DNA from: a candidate division SR1 bacterium
GTDB lineage: Bacteria; Patescibacteriota; JACMRA01
Assembly: GCA_014377045.1 (NCBI GenBank)
Contig: JACMQI010000038.1
Coordinates: 1-33,644 of the forward strand
Direction of reading: 5' to 3'
DNA: 33,644 nucleotides
The translations under genes and the position numbers were made by a program. This document shows, in pieces, positions 8,715 to 16,393 of this stretch (positions are counted from its first letter, which is position 1; each line of letters starts with the position of its first letter). The notes under the pieces were generated by a model that had not been told where the DNA came from, made no database searches, and was given only the letters and a program-made list of their open reading frames with translations.

Positions 8715-9248
8715 ATGCCTAAACGAATATTCTTACCTATTCTTATTACTACAAGTGTTATTGGAATTGGAACTGGTGCTTATAGTGCTACTAAACCACT
8801 TAACTTATTTGCACAAAACAATTTATCAATTAAATCAAACTTATTAAATAATACCCGAACTATAGAGGAAAGCTTTATAGGTCAGAAACCTAGAAGTAAT
8901 GATTTTGCATTTGCCAGAAGCTTAGGAGTAGATGCTTCTAAAGTAGTAGATGCTCAAACTAAAGTCAAAGATGCAGAAAATAATCTTAAAAATGAGATGC
9001 AATCTATTCGACAGTTCATTAAAGACGCAATTGTAACAAAGGCTAGAGAAAAAAATATAGATCAAAATATCATCGATGATTATATAAATAGCTACCAAAA
9101 ACTAGAGGATACTAAAAAGCAATTACAAGAAAAGGTTTCAAATGATGACTCTACAGTTCAAAGTGTCAAAAATCTAAGAGCTGAATTAAGAGATAATGTA
9201 AAGACTTTTAAAATTGCTGAATTAAGGATCAAAGAAGCTATTGAGTAA
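8715..9248 (+). CDS. Secreted coiled-coil protein, 177 aa, unknown
   Basis: The product starts with a typical export signal: MPKR, then a hydrophobic core (ILITTSVIGIGTGA), then a small-residue cleavage region near YSA. I choose the ATG at 8715 because it gives a normal signal peptide; the in-frame ATG at 8673 would add 14 hydrophobic residues ahead of it. After a low-complexity linker, residues from about 80 to the end are charged and helical with heptad-like spacing (KVKDAENNLKNEM, YQKLEDTKKQLQEKV), indicating a coiled coil. No cysteines or enzyme motif are seen. It is probably an exported or lipid-free surface protein. It precedes the sigma factor gene but is separated from it by a hairpin. 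Confidence 0.6.
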   Translation: MPKRIFLPILITTSVIGIGTGAYSATKPLNLFAQNNLSIKSNLLNNTRTIEESFIGQKPRSNDFAFARSLGVDASKVVDAQTKVKDAENNLKNEMQSIRQFIKDAIVTKAREKNIDQNIIDDYINSYQKLEDTKKQLQEKVSNDDSTVQSVKNLRAELRDNVKTFKIAELRIKEAIE

Positions 9249-9283
9249 AATATAAAATGACATATACAATATACAGCATTAAT

Positions 9284-9308
9284 GGGGGAATAAGTCCCTC
9301 ATTTTTGT
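9284..9308 (+). terminator. Probable terminator after the coiled-coil protein gene
   Basis: A short G-rich/C-rich stem (GGGG..TCCC) is followed by A and five T. It is less stable than the other terminators. Confidence 0.45.
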
Positions 9309-9431
9309 TTAATAGTATATTGACAATAATCTTTAATATTTTTAGGTTGTCATTTTATATGTTTATTTTACGTAACATAATATAGGCTAAACAATATTAC
9401 AAAAGTTGACCCGTGACTAGATCTCACTAAT

Positions 9432-9986
9432 ATGAATACTTCTCAAAGCCTATCCTTCTTTACCTTACCAGACGAGGAAATTATAAAGATTGCTCTTAGT
9501 GGCAATAAAGTTATTTATGAAGAAATTGTTAAACGTTACTATACCAAACTTACAGCATATTTAAGCCGTTTACTGAATTTTAATAAACAAGATGTGGAAG
9601 ATTGTCTTTCAGAAACTTTTCTAAAGACCTATACTCACCTCAATTTATATAATCAAAGTCTCAAGTTTTCTAGCTGGTTGTACCGTATAGCACATAATCA
9701 AGCAGTAGACCTCATTAGAAAAAAAAGCCGTATTCCTACATTTAATCTTGATTGGTTTCAGCATATTCCTGACAAATGTGAATACAGTATTTCTAATGAA
9801 CGACTTGAAAGTGTATTAACTCGACTACCTTTTAAAGAACGAAACTTATTAGTGCTTTTTCATATACAAGAACTATCGCTTGAAGAAATATCAGATATAC
9901 TAAAATTAAAAACAAATACTGTCGCGGTACAATTAAAACGTGCTAGATTAAAAGCCAAGCAGATTATTGAAAAATTCAAATTATAA
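9432..9986 (+). CDS. ECF-type RNA polymerase sigma factor
   Basis: This 184-aa protein has the two-domain layout of group 4 sigma factors. Region 2 (about 15-85) includes FEEIVKRYY-like sequence, a DVEDCLSETFLKTY segment and FSSWLYRIAHNQAVDLIRKKSR, the -10 recognition helix. Region 4 (about 125-180) has LPFKERNLLVLFHIQELSLEEISDIL followed by a helix-turn-helix ending VAVQLKRARLKAK. There is no region 1.1 or 3. It is followed by a membrane protein 29 bp downstream, the usual place for an anti-sigma factor. An imperfect TTGACC lies upstream, but its matching -10 would overlap the ATG, so the promoter is unresolved. Confidence 0.88.
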   Translation: MNTSQSLSFFTLPDEEIIKIALSGNKVIYEEIVKRYYTKLTAYLSRLLNFNKQDVEDCLSETFLKTYTHLNLYNQSLKFSSWLYRIAHNQAVDLIRKKSRIPTFNLDWFQHIPDKCEYSISNERLESVLTRLPFKERNLLVLFHIQELSLEEISDILKLKTNTVAVQLKRARLKAKQIIEKFKL

Positions 9987-10015
9987 CAAATTCATTACAA
10001 ATCAGATTTCACTCT

Positions 10016-10708
10016 ATGATAGCAGAAAAACAGATCTACGACGATATCATTTTGGAAATTAAAAACCAAAATCCAATACCGGTATTATACACAAATATGT
10101 ATACATCATGCATAGTCGCTATTATGATTTTATCATATTTTAGTTCAGTTCTTTTTACAGTATGGCTAGCATATGAAGTCTTTGAAAAAACTAGAGTATG
10201 TAAATTTGAATCTTGCAGTATAGATAGTTATATATTTGGACCCACATATGAATATGGTGCTTTAGCTATAATGCTAGGTACTTTAGTATATTTTTTGTAT
10301 CGATCTACTGATTGGCCGTATGTTAAAGATCGAGTATTTATTGTTTTGACATTGATTTTGGTTGGTACTGCATTATCTGGAAGTACTGTAAACTGGCTAA
10401 AGTCTGCTCATGATCCATTGGCAGAAACCATATACGATATAAAAGATAGCATAAAATTAGCATTACCATGGCGAAATAATTTAGCAAATGTTAGTGCTTA
10501 TAATCATAAATTAAAGCCATTGGTTGGTGTTGTAGAAAATAGCACTGTCAATAATCTTATTTTAGATATGCCTCTTAAACAAAAAATAAATCTTTTCTAT
10601 GAAGATAACTATCCTGAGAATCAAAAGCCAAGAGTAGGTACAAGAGCAGTAGTACAAATTAAACTTATTAATAATGCTTTATACGTAGAATCGGCGGAAG
10701 AACTTTAA
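10016..10708 (+). CDS. Membrane protein, candidate anti-sigma partner
   Basis: A 230-aa protein with three predicted transmembrane segments at about residues 28-54, 78-96 and 104-124, a short cytoplasmic N-terminus of about 25 residues and a polar C-terminal domain of about 100 residues. No conserved domain recognised, and no zinc-binding HxxxCxxC motif of ZAS-type anti-sigma factors. Because it follows the sigma factor by 29 bp on the same strand it is probably co-transcribed and may control it, but this is inference from position only. Two cysteines in the first loop could form a disulfide. Confidence 0.55.
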   Translation: MIAEKQIYDDIILEIKNQNPIPVLYTNMYTSCIVAIMILSYFSSVLFTVWLAYEVFEKTRVCKFESCSIDSYIFGPTYEYGALAIMLGTLVYFLYRSTDWPYVKDRVFIVLTLILVGTALSGSTVNWLKSAHDPLAETIYDIKDSIKLALPWRNNLANVSAYNHKLKPLVGVVENSTVNNLILDMPLKQKINLFYEDNYPENQKPRVGTRAVVQIKLINNALYVESAEEL

Positions 10709-10713
10709 ATTTT

Positions 10714-11034
10714 TTATTGACCTATAAGTGATCCTCCAGAATTAGCTGGGGTAGGCACTATATTTGTTTTATTTGGTGTGCTCCTTTTACTTGTACCTGG
10801 ATTTGTTCCGACATCACCGCTTAGGTTTATACGACCTAACATCACAAACACAGAAAAAATACAAAAGAATAATCCAATTATACGATAAGCGGTTGTGCCA
10901 GTACCTCCACCGAAGCGACGCTCTACAAAATCTAGAAAATAAACTCGATGGTTTAGAATAAATGCATAGTATACCATTGCAATACCACCAGCTAGACCTA
11001 TAAGACCAATAATTAAGTTTGAAAATGAAAACAT
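10714..11034 (-). CDS. Small two-TM membrane protein, 106 aa
   Basis: Two hydrophobic segments (about residues 5-27 and 49-68) are separated by a basic loop containing a glycine run (RRFGGGTGT). They are followed by a Ser/Thr/Pro/Asn-rich tail of about 35 residues, probably exposed. The stop lies only 5 bp from that of the convergent plus-strand membrane protein gene, with no room for an independent terminator. Family and function are unknown. Several CPR genomes carry similarly sized two-TM proteins, but I cannot place this one. Confidence 0.55.
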   Translation of the reverse strand: MFSFSNLIIGLIGLAGGIAMVYYAFILNHRVYFLDFVERRFGGGTGTTAYRIIGLFFCIFSVFVMLGRINLSGDVGTNPGTSKRSTPNKTNIVPTPANSGGSLIGQ

Positions 11035-11137
11035 AAAATATATTTGTAATCTAATTAAAATTTTTAAAGATTGACAAGGGTGAATTTATTTAGCTTAACT
11101 GGGTATAAACTATTTTTACAGTACACACAGAACTAGC

Positions 11138-11166
11138 TTGACCAAAATCCCAATATTTACAATACT
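11138..11166 (+). promoter_or_regulatory. Promoter of the S2P protease gene, leaderless
   Basis: TTGACC (11138-11143), 17-nt spacer and AATACT (11161-11166). The ATG follows the -10 box by 6 nt, so transcription should start at the start codon. Confidence 0.6.
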
Positions 11167-11172
11167 CACTTT

Positions 11173-12603
11173 ATGGACTTTATAATACAAACAATCAATA
11201 TACTTTTTTGGTTTATCATCATTCTTATCCCACTTGTAGCGATTCATGAGTTTGGTCATTTTATTTTTGCTCGCCTTACAGGTGTAAAAGTTTTAGAATT
11301 TGGTATTGGTATTCCGCCTCAATGGATTCGCAAACGCTGGAAAGGCGTGATCTGGTCGCTCAATTATGTTTTACTTGGAGGCTTTGCCCGTATTTATGGT
11401 GACCATGATGCAATAGATGATGCTCATGAAACAAATAAAATAGACCCAAAACTCGCTCGTGACAATTATCAAAAAGATCGTTTAGCCGAAATTATAATCA
11501 ATAAAGAATTAGAGTTTTTCTTAGAAGATAATAATATTGAATATTCTGACGCTATGAAAAGTCTTGAAAATTCCGGTTATTTGGATGGTAAAAATACTAA
11601 TTTTTCTTCTGAAGAAATTGCAGGATTTGATAAAGCTATTAAGCAAATATCTACACTTATAGATTGGGAATTTGATAATAAGATAAATTCTGGAGAAGTA
11701 TTTTACAATAAAAATGTATTTCAAAAAGTTCTGATATTACTTGGTGGCATTACTTTTAATCTTATAACTGCCTTTCTTATATTTTTCTTACTTACGGGTT
11801 TTGTAGGTACTCAAGCTCAGCCTATGCTTCTTGAAGATTACACTAATATAAATAGTAAAGCAACTGTCTTGTCAAAATCAGATTACTTAACTGTATTTTC
11901 AGTACTCAAGGATTCCAATGCTTATAATGCCGGACTTAGAAGTGGTGATTATTTAGTCTCATTTGCTGGCCAAGATCTCCGCACACTCAAAAGTTTTGAT
12001 GATTTTAAGGTTATTGTAGATTCGAATAAAGGTAAATCAGTGCCACTCACATATATCAAAAAAGATAGTGGAGTGCAAAGTCAAACAAACGTGGAACTAA
12101 AAGAATCAAATGGAAAAGCATTATTTGGAGTAAATTCACAAGGTTTTGGATATATGGTAGTATTTAAAGCAAAGGATATAGGTTCAGCAATTTCACTATC
12201 TACTCAACAAGTTTGGAATATATTCAAACTTAATTTTGAGGTACTTGGTAAACTTGTATCTGCTCTCAACCCTTGGGCTCAGGATAAATCAGCATTACAA
12301 TATGTAGGTGGACCAGTAGCAGTAGGTAGTATAGGGCAAAAAATTTTTGATTTTCAAGGTTATAAGGGCGTACTAAATATCATGGCAACAGTATCGGTTG
12401 GACTAGCTGCATTTAATTTGATACCTCTTCCAGCTCTGGATGGTGGCCGTATAGTGATCGTACTACTTAGCAGACTCACTGGTCGAAGAAATAAAAAATT
12501 AGAAGGTGCTGTAATAAGTGTAACTATGTTTGTACTTTTAGGTTTAGGACTTGTAATAGCTATAAATGATGTGTTTAAAATTTCACAAGGTACTTTGTTT
12601 TAG
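11173..12603 (+). CDS. rseP: RseP-like site-2 protease (M50 family)
   Basis: This 476-aa membrane metalloprotease should cut substrates within the membrane. The zinc-binding HEFGH is at residues 25-29 in the first transmembrane segment. The third zinc ligand lies near the C-terminus in NLIPLPALDGGRI. A central PDZ domain (about 230-320) contains SNAYNAGLRSGDYLVSFAGQDL. At least four transmembrane segments are visible. Between the first segment and the conserved FQKVLILLGG segment there are about 100 residues where classical RseP has 20-30; this insert is acidic and helical. The gene lies 1.2 kb from the sigma factor/membrane protein pair, which suggests but does not prove a regulated-proteolysis pathway. 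The enzyme class is secure. Confidence 0.92.
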   Translation: MDFIIQTINILFWFIIILIPLVAIHEFGHFIFARLTGVKVLEFGIGIPPQWIRKRWKGVIWSLNYVLLGGFARIYGDHDAIDDAHETNKIDPKLARDNYQKDRLAEIIINKELEFFLEDNNIEYSDAMKSLENSGYLDGKNTNFSSEEIAGFDKAIKQISTLIDWEFDNKINSGEVFYNKNVFQKVLILLGGITFNLITAFLIFFLLTGFVGTQAQPMLLEDYTNINSKATVLSKSDYLTVFSVLKDSNAYNAGLRSGDYLVSFAGQDLRTLKSFDDFKVIVDSNKGKSVPLTYIKKDSGVQSQTNVELKESNGKALFGVNSQGFGYMVVFKAKDIGSAISLSTQQVWNIFKLNFEVLGKLVSALNPWAQDKSALQYVGGPVAVGSIGQKIFDFQGYKGVLNIMATVSVGLAAFNLIPLPALDGGRIVIVLLSRLTGRRNKKLEGAVISVTMFVLLGLGLVIAINDVFKISQGTLF

Positions 12604-12685
12604 GAACAACTTTATAAAATAATCTTATCTTTATCATGATACCAAATTCTTAAAGAAAAAATAGAAATGGTAAATTCAAAGACTA

Positions 12686-13033
12686 ATGTATTTCTTTTCG
12701 ATACTAACAATTTTGTCTAGTATATTGGTATCTGACTACCCTGCGCAAGCTCAATCAAATCCTCAAGTATTGCTCTGTACTAAATATCATTTTCATAATC
12801 AAATAGTTATCGATTGTGATAAAACTCCTGACTATGATCCAACACAAGTAAATGTTCAAGTGAATGTTAATTCAGCTAATCTATATTCAGTTTATAATGT
12901 AAGTAGATATTATATTTATGACTCTAGTCAGCATAATCTATATCCATCTTTATCCAATTTTAGTTTAAATAATCAATACATAAAGTTTAATTCAATATCT
13001 AATTTCTCTCAATCTTATCAAAAATATCCTTAA
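12686..13033 (+). CDS. Small secreted protein, 115 aa
   Basis: It begins with a signal peptide: hydrophobic residues 3-16 and a cleavage site after AQA (about residue 22). The mature part of about 90 residues is rich in Asn, Tyr and Ser with few charges, and contains two cysteines in a QVLLC...IDC arrangement that may form a disulfide. No domain recognised. It is the first of three consecutive small secreted-protein genes; the later two share a tail that this one lacks. Its own ribosome binding site is weak. Confidence 0.5.
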   Translation: MYFFSILTILSSILVSDYPAQAQSNPQVLLCTKYHFHNQIVIDCDKTPDYDPTQVNVQVNVNSANLYSVYNVSRYYIYDSSQHNLYPSLSNFSLNNQYIKFNSISNFSQSYQKYP

Positions 13034-13091
13034 TGCAAATTCTCCTTTAAACTTAATTGATTTAATTGATTTAGCTGACGGGAGATTTTTC

Positions 13092-13119
13092 TTGACAAAT
13101 TATATTAATTAAGTAATAC
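13092..13119 (+). promoter_or_regulatory. Promoter of the second small secreted-protein gene
   Basis: TTGACA (13092-13097), 16-nt spacer and TAATAC (13114-13119). The leader to the GTG at 13166 is about 40 nt and includes a GAGG ribosome binding site. Confidence 0.55.
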
Positions 13120-13165
13120 AAAAGATAGAAAAGTTTATACTTTTTATTTTATATTGAGGTTTTTA

Positions 13166-13618
13166 GTGAATAAATACATTTTTTCTTCTGTTGCCATTGC
13201 TATAGTTTCGTTATTACTACAACCCGTAATAGCCCAGGCTGACGGAATTGTTATTAAGTTTCGAGTCGGTGATTTCTCAGGCAAAATAGGTGATTTTGAC
13301 CACGATCAAAGATATCGTAATCGTCAGCGTTATTATGATCGTCAATACAATCGGGCTGATTATGATGGTTATTATAATAATCGCCGAACTACAATTCTAG
13401 TTCCTAACTACAATAATAACCAGTGCTACACAGTTGACCAAAATGGCAATAAATATAAAATGAATTGCAATAGCATTCGTCAAAATAATAATGTAGACAC
13501 GAGTGATTATGAAAATAATTACGATAATAATAACTCTAACAATAATGGAGGTGGCCGCACTACTGTATTTTGTCAAGACACAAGAAGAACACAGTGTCGT
13601 ACGGTAACTATTAATTAG
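13166..13618 (+). CDS. Secreted Asn/Tyr-rich protein with two-cysteine tail (150 aa)
   Basis: I choose the GTG at 13166 because GAGG lies about 7 nt ahead; a TTG at 13154 is also in frame. The signal peptide runs to about AQA (residue 26). The mature protein is basic and polar, dominated by Asn, Tyr, Arg and Asp with runs of Asn (NNNNNSNNNGG-like), so it is largely disordered. It ends with TTVFCQDTRRTQCRTV, a tail shared with the next protein. Another two cysteines (QCYTV...MNC) precede the Asn-rich stretch. No family recognised; probably an exported or surface-associated protein. A strong terminator follows. Confidence 0.6.
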   Translation: MNKYIFSSVAIAIVSLLLQPVIAQADGIVIKFRVGDFSGKIGDFDHDQRYRNRQRYYDRQYNRADYDGYYNNRRTTILVPNYNNNQCYTVDQNGNKYKMNCNSIRQNNNVDTSDYENNYDNNNSNNNGGGRTTVFCQDTRRTQCRTVTIN

Positions 13619-13630
13619 TTGAAATTATTA

Positions 13631-13668
13631 AATCGCATAGTGATAATAAATTATGCGATTCTTTTTTT
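13631..13668 (+). terminator. Strong terminator
   Basis: A perfect 9-bp stem AATCGCATA/TATGCGATT with a 12-nt loop is followed by C and seven T. Confidence 0.85.
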
Positions 13669-13706
13669 ATTTTAAGCCTGTAAATAAAAATAATTTAAAT
13701 TTATAG

Positions 13707-13736
13707 TTGACAAATTATTTAAAAGTTTTGTATTAA
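13707..13736 (+). promoter_or_regulatory. Promoter of the third small secreted-protein gene
   Basis: TTGACA (13707-13712), 18-nt spacer and TATTAA (13731-13736). The leader to the GTG at 13777 is about 35 nt with AGGAG. Confidence 0.55.
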
Positions 13737-13776
13737 TTTTAATGCATTTTTTACACTCTACATAAGGAGAAAAATT

Positions 13777-14199
13777 GTGAATTTAAAGTTATCTACTATA
13801 ATCGGAATTGGAGTTTTCCTCGGATCATTGGTTTTATCTTCATTTCCAGCAAATGCAAGCCACTGTCGTCGACACCAGCCTCGACAAAATCAACAAAATT
13901 CAGTGATTTATGTACCATATCAGCAGTCCCAACAATCAAATTATTATCAGCAACGTTCATCATACCGTCACATATTTCAGCGTCGCGCATTAAATCGCCG
14001 AAATAATAATGGTTATTATCCTTATAATAACGGACAGCAAAATGGTAATCAACAAGTATACTACAATAATCAGTATCCAAATAATTATCAGCAAAATAAC
14101 AATGGCGACTATCAGCAGCAAAATCAATCTCAACAAACTACAACATTTTGTCAAGATATGGCAAGAACGCAGTGTCGCAATGTAAACTACAATAACTAG
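13777..14199 (+). CDS. Secreted Gln/Asn-rich protein with two-cysteine tail (140 aa)
   Basis: It starts at GTG after a clear AGGAG. The signal peptide (hydrophobic GVFLGSLVLSS) is followed by a cleavage region at ANA (about residue 27). The mature region is strikingly rich in Gln, Asn, Tyr and Arg with almost no hydrophobic residues, so it is presumably disordered or aggregation-prone. It ends with TTTFCQDMARTQCRNV, matching the tail of the previous protein at most positions, so the two are paralogs that diverged in the middle. The tail holds two cysteines seven residues apart. No known domain. Own promoter and own terminator. Confidence 0.6.
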   Translation: MNLKLSTIIGIGVFLGSLVLSSFPANASHCRRHQPRQNQQNSVIYVPYQQSQQSNYYQQRSSYRHIFQRRALNRRNNNGYYPYNNGQQNGNQQVYYNNQYPNNYQQNNNGDYQQQNQSQQTTTFCQDMARTQCRNVNYNN

Positions 14200-14220
14200 T
14201 TTAATACTAAATATTTTTAT

Positions 14221-14260
14221 TCCCTTGCTTATATTTTTTATAATATACAGGGGACTTTTT
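14221..14260 (+). terminator. Terminator after the Gln/Asn-rich protein gene
   Basis: A TCCC/GGGGA stem encloses an AT-rich inner hairpin and is followed by C and six T. Confidence 0.6.
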
Positions 14261-14278
14261 TACAGCAAGAACCTTTTC

Positions 14279-14307
14279 TTGACAAAAAAGCAGATTATAG
14301 GTTATAT
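14279..14307 (+). promoter_or_regulatory. Promoter of typA
   Basis: TTGACA (14279-14284), 17-nt spacer and TTATAT (14302-14307). It predicts a leader of about 32 nt that is AT-rich with no Shine-Dalgarno sequence. Confidence 0.65.
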
Positions 14308-14345
14308 TCAAATTGAATAATAATACTTAACTAATTAAAAATTAC

Positions 14346-16175
14346 ATGTCAGATTCTGCAGAAAAAATACGAAATATAGCTATCATTGCTCACGTTGACC
14401 ACGGAAAAACTACTCTTGTAGACGGCCTTATAAGGCAAACCCTAGAAATTCGTAACGTTGAAGGTTTGGGAGATCTTATTATGGACTCCATGGATCAAGA
14501 AAAAGAACGAGGTATCACTATTAAAGCGAAAAATGCTTCTATATATTATAACGATTACAAAATCAATATTGTAGACACGCCTGGTCACGCTGATTTTGGT
14601 GGAGAAGTAGAGCGAACTTTACGTATGGTAGACGGTGTAGCTCTTTTGGTAGACGCTCAAGAAGGGCCAATGCCTCAAACAAAATTTGTACTTAAAAAAG
14701 CAATTGAACTTGGTCTTAAAGTACTTATTATTATCAATAAAGTTGATAAACCAGCTGCAAATTGCCCACGCACACTTTCAAAAATTGAAGACCTTTTCCT
14801 AGATTTGGGTGCAAATGACGATCAGATGGATTTTCCAACTATTTATGCAAGCGGAGTTCAAGGAAAAGCAGGTGACAGTGCTGAGAACTTACAAGAAAAT
14901 CTTTTTTACTTTTTAGATAAAGTTATCGAAACAGTTCCACAGCCAAAAATCAATTTAGATGATAGTAGTGAAAACCCACTTCAAATGATTGTATTATCAT
15001 TAAAAGCTGATAGTTTCAAGGGACGCATGGCAGTAGGTCGAATCATAGGTGGTAAAATCACAAAAAATATGGCTATTCAAGCTATGCAAGAAAACGGCAT
15101 AGTAAAGGGTAGGGTAAGTAGCCTCATGGTATTTGATGGACTTGGTGTCAAAGAAATTGAAGTAGCTGAAGCTGGTGAAATAGTCATGGTAGCTGGTATT
15201 GAAACTGTAGGTATAGGAGATACTATTACTACAGAAGCTTACAATAAAGCTCTTGATCGTGTACACGTAGATGAGCCAACAATCCAAATGACATTTGGTG
15301 TAAACACATCACCTTTTGCTGGAAAAGATGGTAAATTGGGTACTTCAAGACAGATTCGTGAACGACTTTATAAGGAGCTAGAAACTAATGTTGGTATGAG
15401 AGTTACTGATGTAGAGTCATCAGCTGATAGATTTACCGTTTCTGGACGCGGTGAGCTTCATTTGTCAGTTTTGATTGAGACTATGAGACGAGAAGGCTTT
15501 GAGCTTGAAGTAAGTAAACCCCAAGTTATTTTTCGTGAAGAAAAAGGTCAGAAGCTTGAACCATATGAAATAGTAGAAATTGACGTTCCTCAAGAATACC
15601 AAGGTATTGTAATGCAAGAACTAGGTCGCCGAGGTGCAGATATTAGTGATATTAGTCCAAATGAAGTTGGTACAGAGTTTCACTTTACTGCAAAGATGCC
15701 AACTCGATCTATCATTGGACTTAAATCCCTTTTGATTACCAACACCAAGGGAACTGTCATTATGCACAACTTGTTTGATGAATACGCCCCGATGGCAAAA
15801 AATATTCAAGTTTCAACTAAACACGGCTCACTTGTTTCTACTGACACAGGTACATCCATGGCCTATGCTCTTGATAATGCCCAAATGCGTGGAGTATTAT
15901 TTATAGGTGCAGCTGTTGATGTTTATCAAGGAATGGTCATAGGACAATGTGCTAAAGATGAAGATTTAGAGCTAAATCCAACTAAAGGAAAACAGATGAG
16001 TAATGTACGATCTAAGTCAAGTGACGATGCTTTGACACTTACTACACCAAGACCCATGGGACTTGAACAATCGCTTGAATATATCGGCGATGACGAGTTA
16101 GTAGAAGTAACCCCAATTAATATCAGAGTAAGAAAAAGATTCTTAGATCCAGGACAAAGAAAGCGAAATAAATAA
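14346..16175 (+). CDS. typA: Ribosome-associated GTPase TypA/BipA
   Basis: A 609-aa translational GTPase related to EF-G/LepA, acting on ribosomes in stress, cold growth and subunit assembly. G1 is AHVDHGKT (15-22), the switch region includes ERGITIKAKNA, G3 is DTPGH, G4 is NKVD and G5 a weaker later motif. Domain II is followed by the TypA-specific C-terminal domain with ERLYKELETNVGMRV, SGRGELHLSVLIETMRREGFELEVSKP, and the late segment RSKSSDDALTLTTPRPMGLEQSLEYI. Length is normal and all motifs are intact. It is monocistronic, with its own promoter and a long hairpin downstream. Confidence 0.96.
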   Translation: MSDSAEKIRNIAIIAHVDHGKTTLVDGLIRQTLEIRNVEGLGDLIMDSMDQEKERGITIKAKNASIYYNDYKINIVDTPGHADFGGEVERTLRMVDGVALLVDAQEGPMPQTKFVLKKAIELGLKVLIIINKVDKPAANCPRTLSKIEDLFLDLGANDDQMDFPTIYASGVQGKAGDSAENLQENLFYFLDKVIETVPQPKINLDDSSENPLQMIVLSLKADSFKGRMAVGRIIGGKITKNMAIQAMQENGIVKGRVSSLMVFDGLGVKEIEVAEAGEIVMVAGIETVGIGDTITTEAYNKALDRVHVDEPTIQMTFGVNTSPFAGKDGKLGTSRQIRERLYKELETNVGMRVTDVESSADRFTVSGRGELHLSVLIETMRREGFELEVSKPQVIFREEKGQKLEPYEIVEIDVPQEYQGIVMQELGRRGADISDISPNEVGTEFHFTAKMPTRSIIGLKSLLITNTKGTVIMHNLFDEYAPMAKNIQVSTKHGSLVSTDTGTSMAYALDNAQMRGVLFIGAAVDVYQGMVIGQCAKDEDLELNPTKGKQMSNVRSKSSDDALTLTTPRPMGLEQSLEYIGDDELVEVTPINIRVRKRFLDPGQRKRNK

Positions 16176-16188
16176 AAAATATAAATAT

Positions 16189-16225
16189 ATTATAGCTTCG
16201 TAGGATTAGCTTACGAAGCTATAAT
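16189..16225. terminator. 14-bp perfect hairpin downstream of typA
   Basis: ATTATAGCTTCGTA and its exact reverse complement are separated by 9 nt. On the plus strand only a poor T tract follows. On the minus strand a T-rich stretch follows, ATATTTATATTTTTT, so it may end transcripts in both directions. The rest of the gap up to 16355 is AT-rich with no gene that I see. Confidence 0.55.
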
Positions 16226-16355
16226 ATTTATAGAGTTAAATCTAATAATGAACGCATATAATAATTAAAATGTATTCATTAATAAAATAATAAATACTAA
16301 GAATTTATTTTAAAAAGATAACATAGACTTTATTATAAAAAGTATTTTTAAGCTC

Positions 16356-16384
16356 TTGTCAAGAGATACTTTATGTGCTAATCA
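16356..16384 (+). promoter_or_regulatory. Promoter of the HEPN-protein gene, nearly leaderless
   Basis: TTGTCA (16356-16361), 17-nt spacer and TAATCA (16379-16384); the ATG is 9 nt after the -10 box. The -35 region lies in CTCTTGTCAAGAG, a palindrome that also reads TTGACA on the other strand. Confidence 0.6.
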
Positions 16385-16393
16385 TAATAATAT

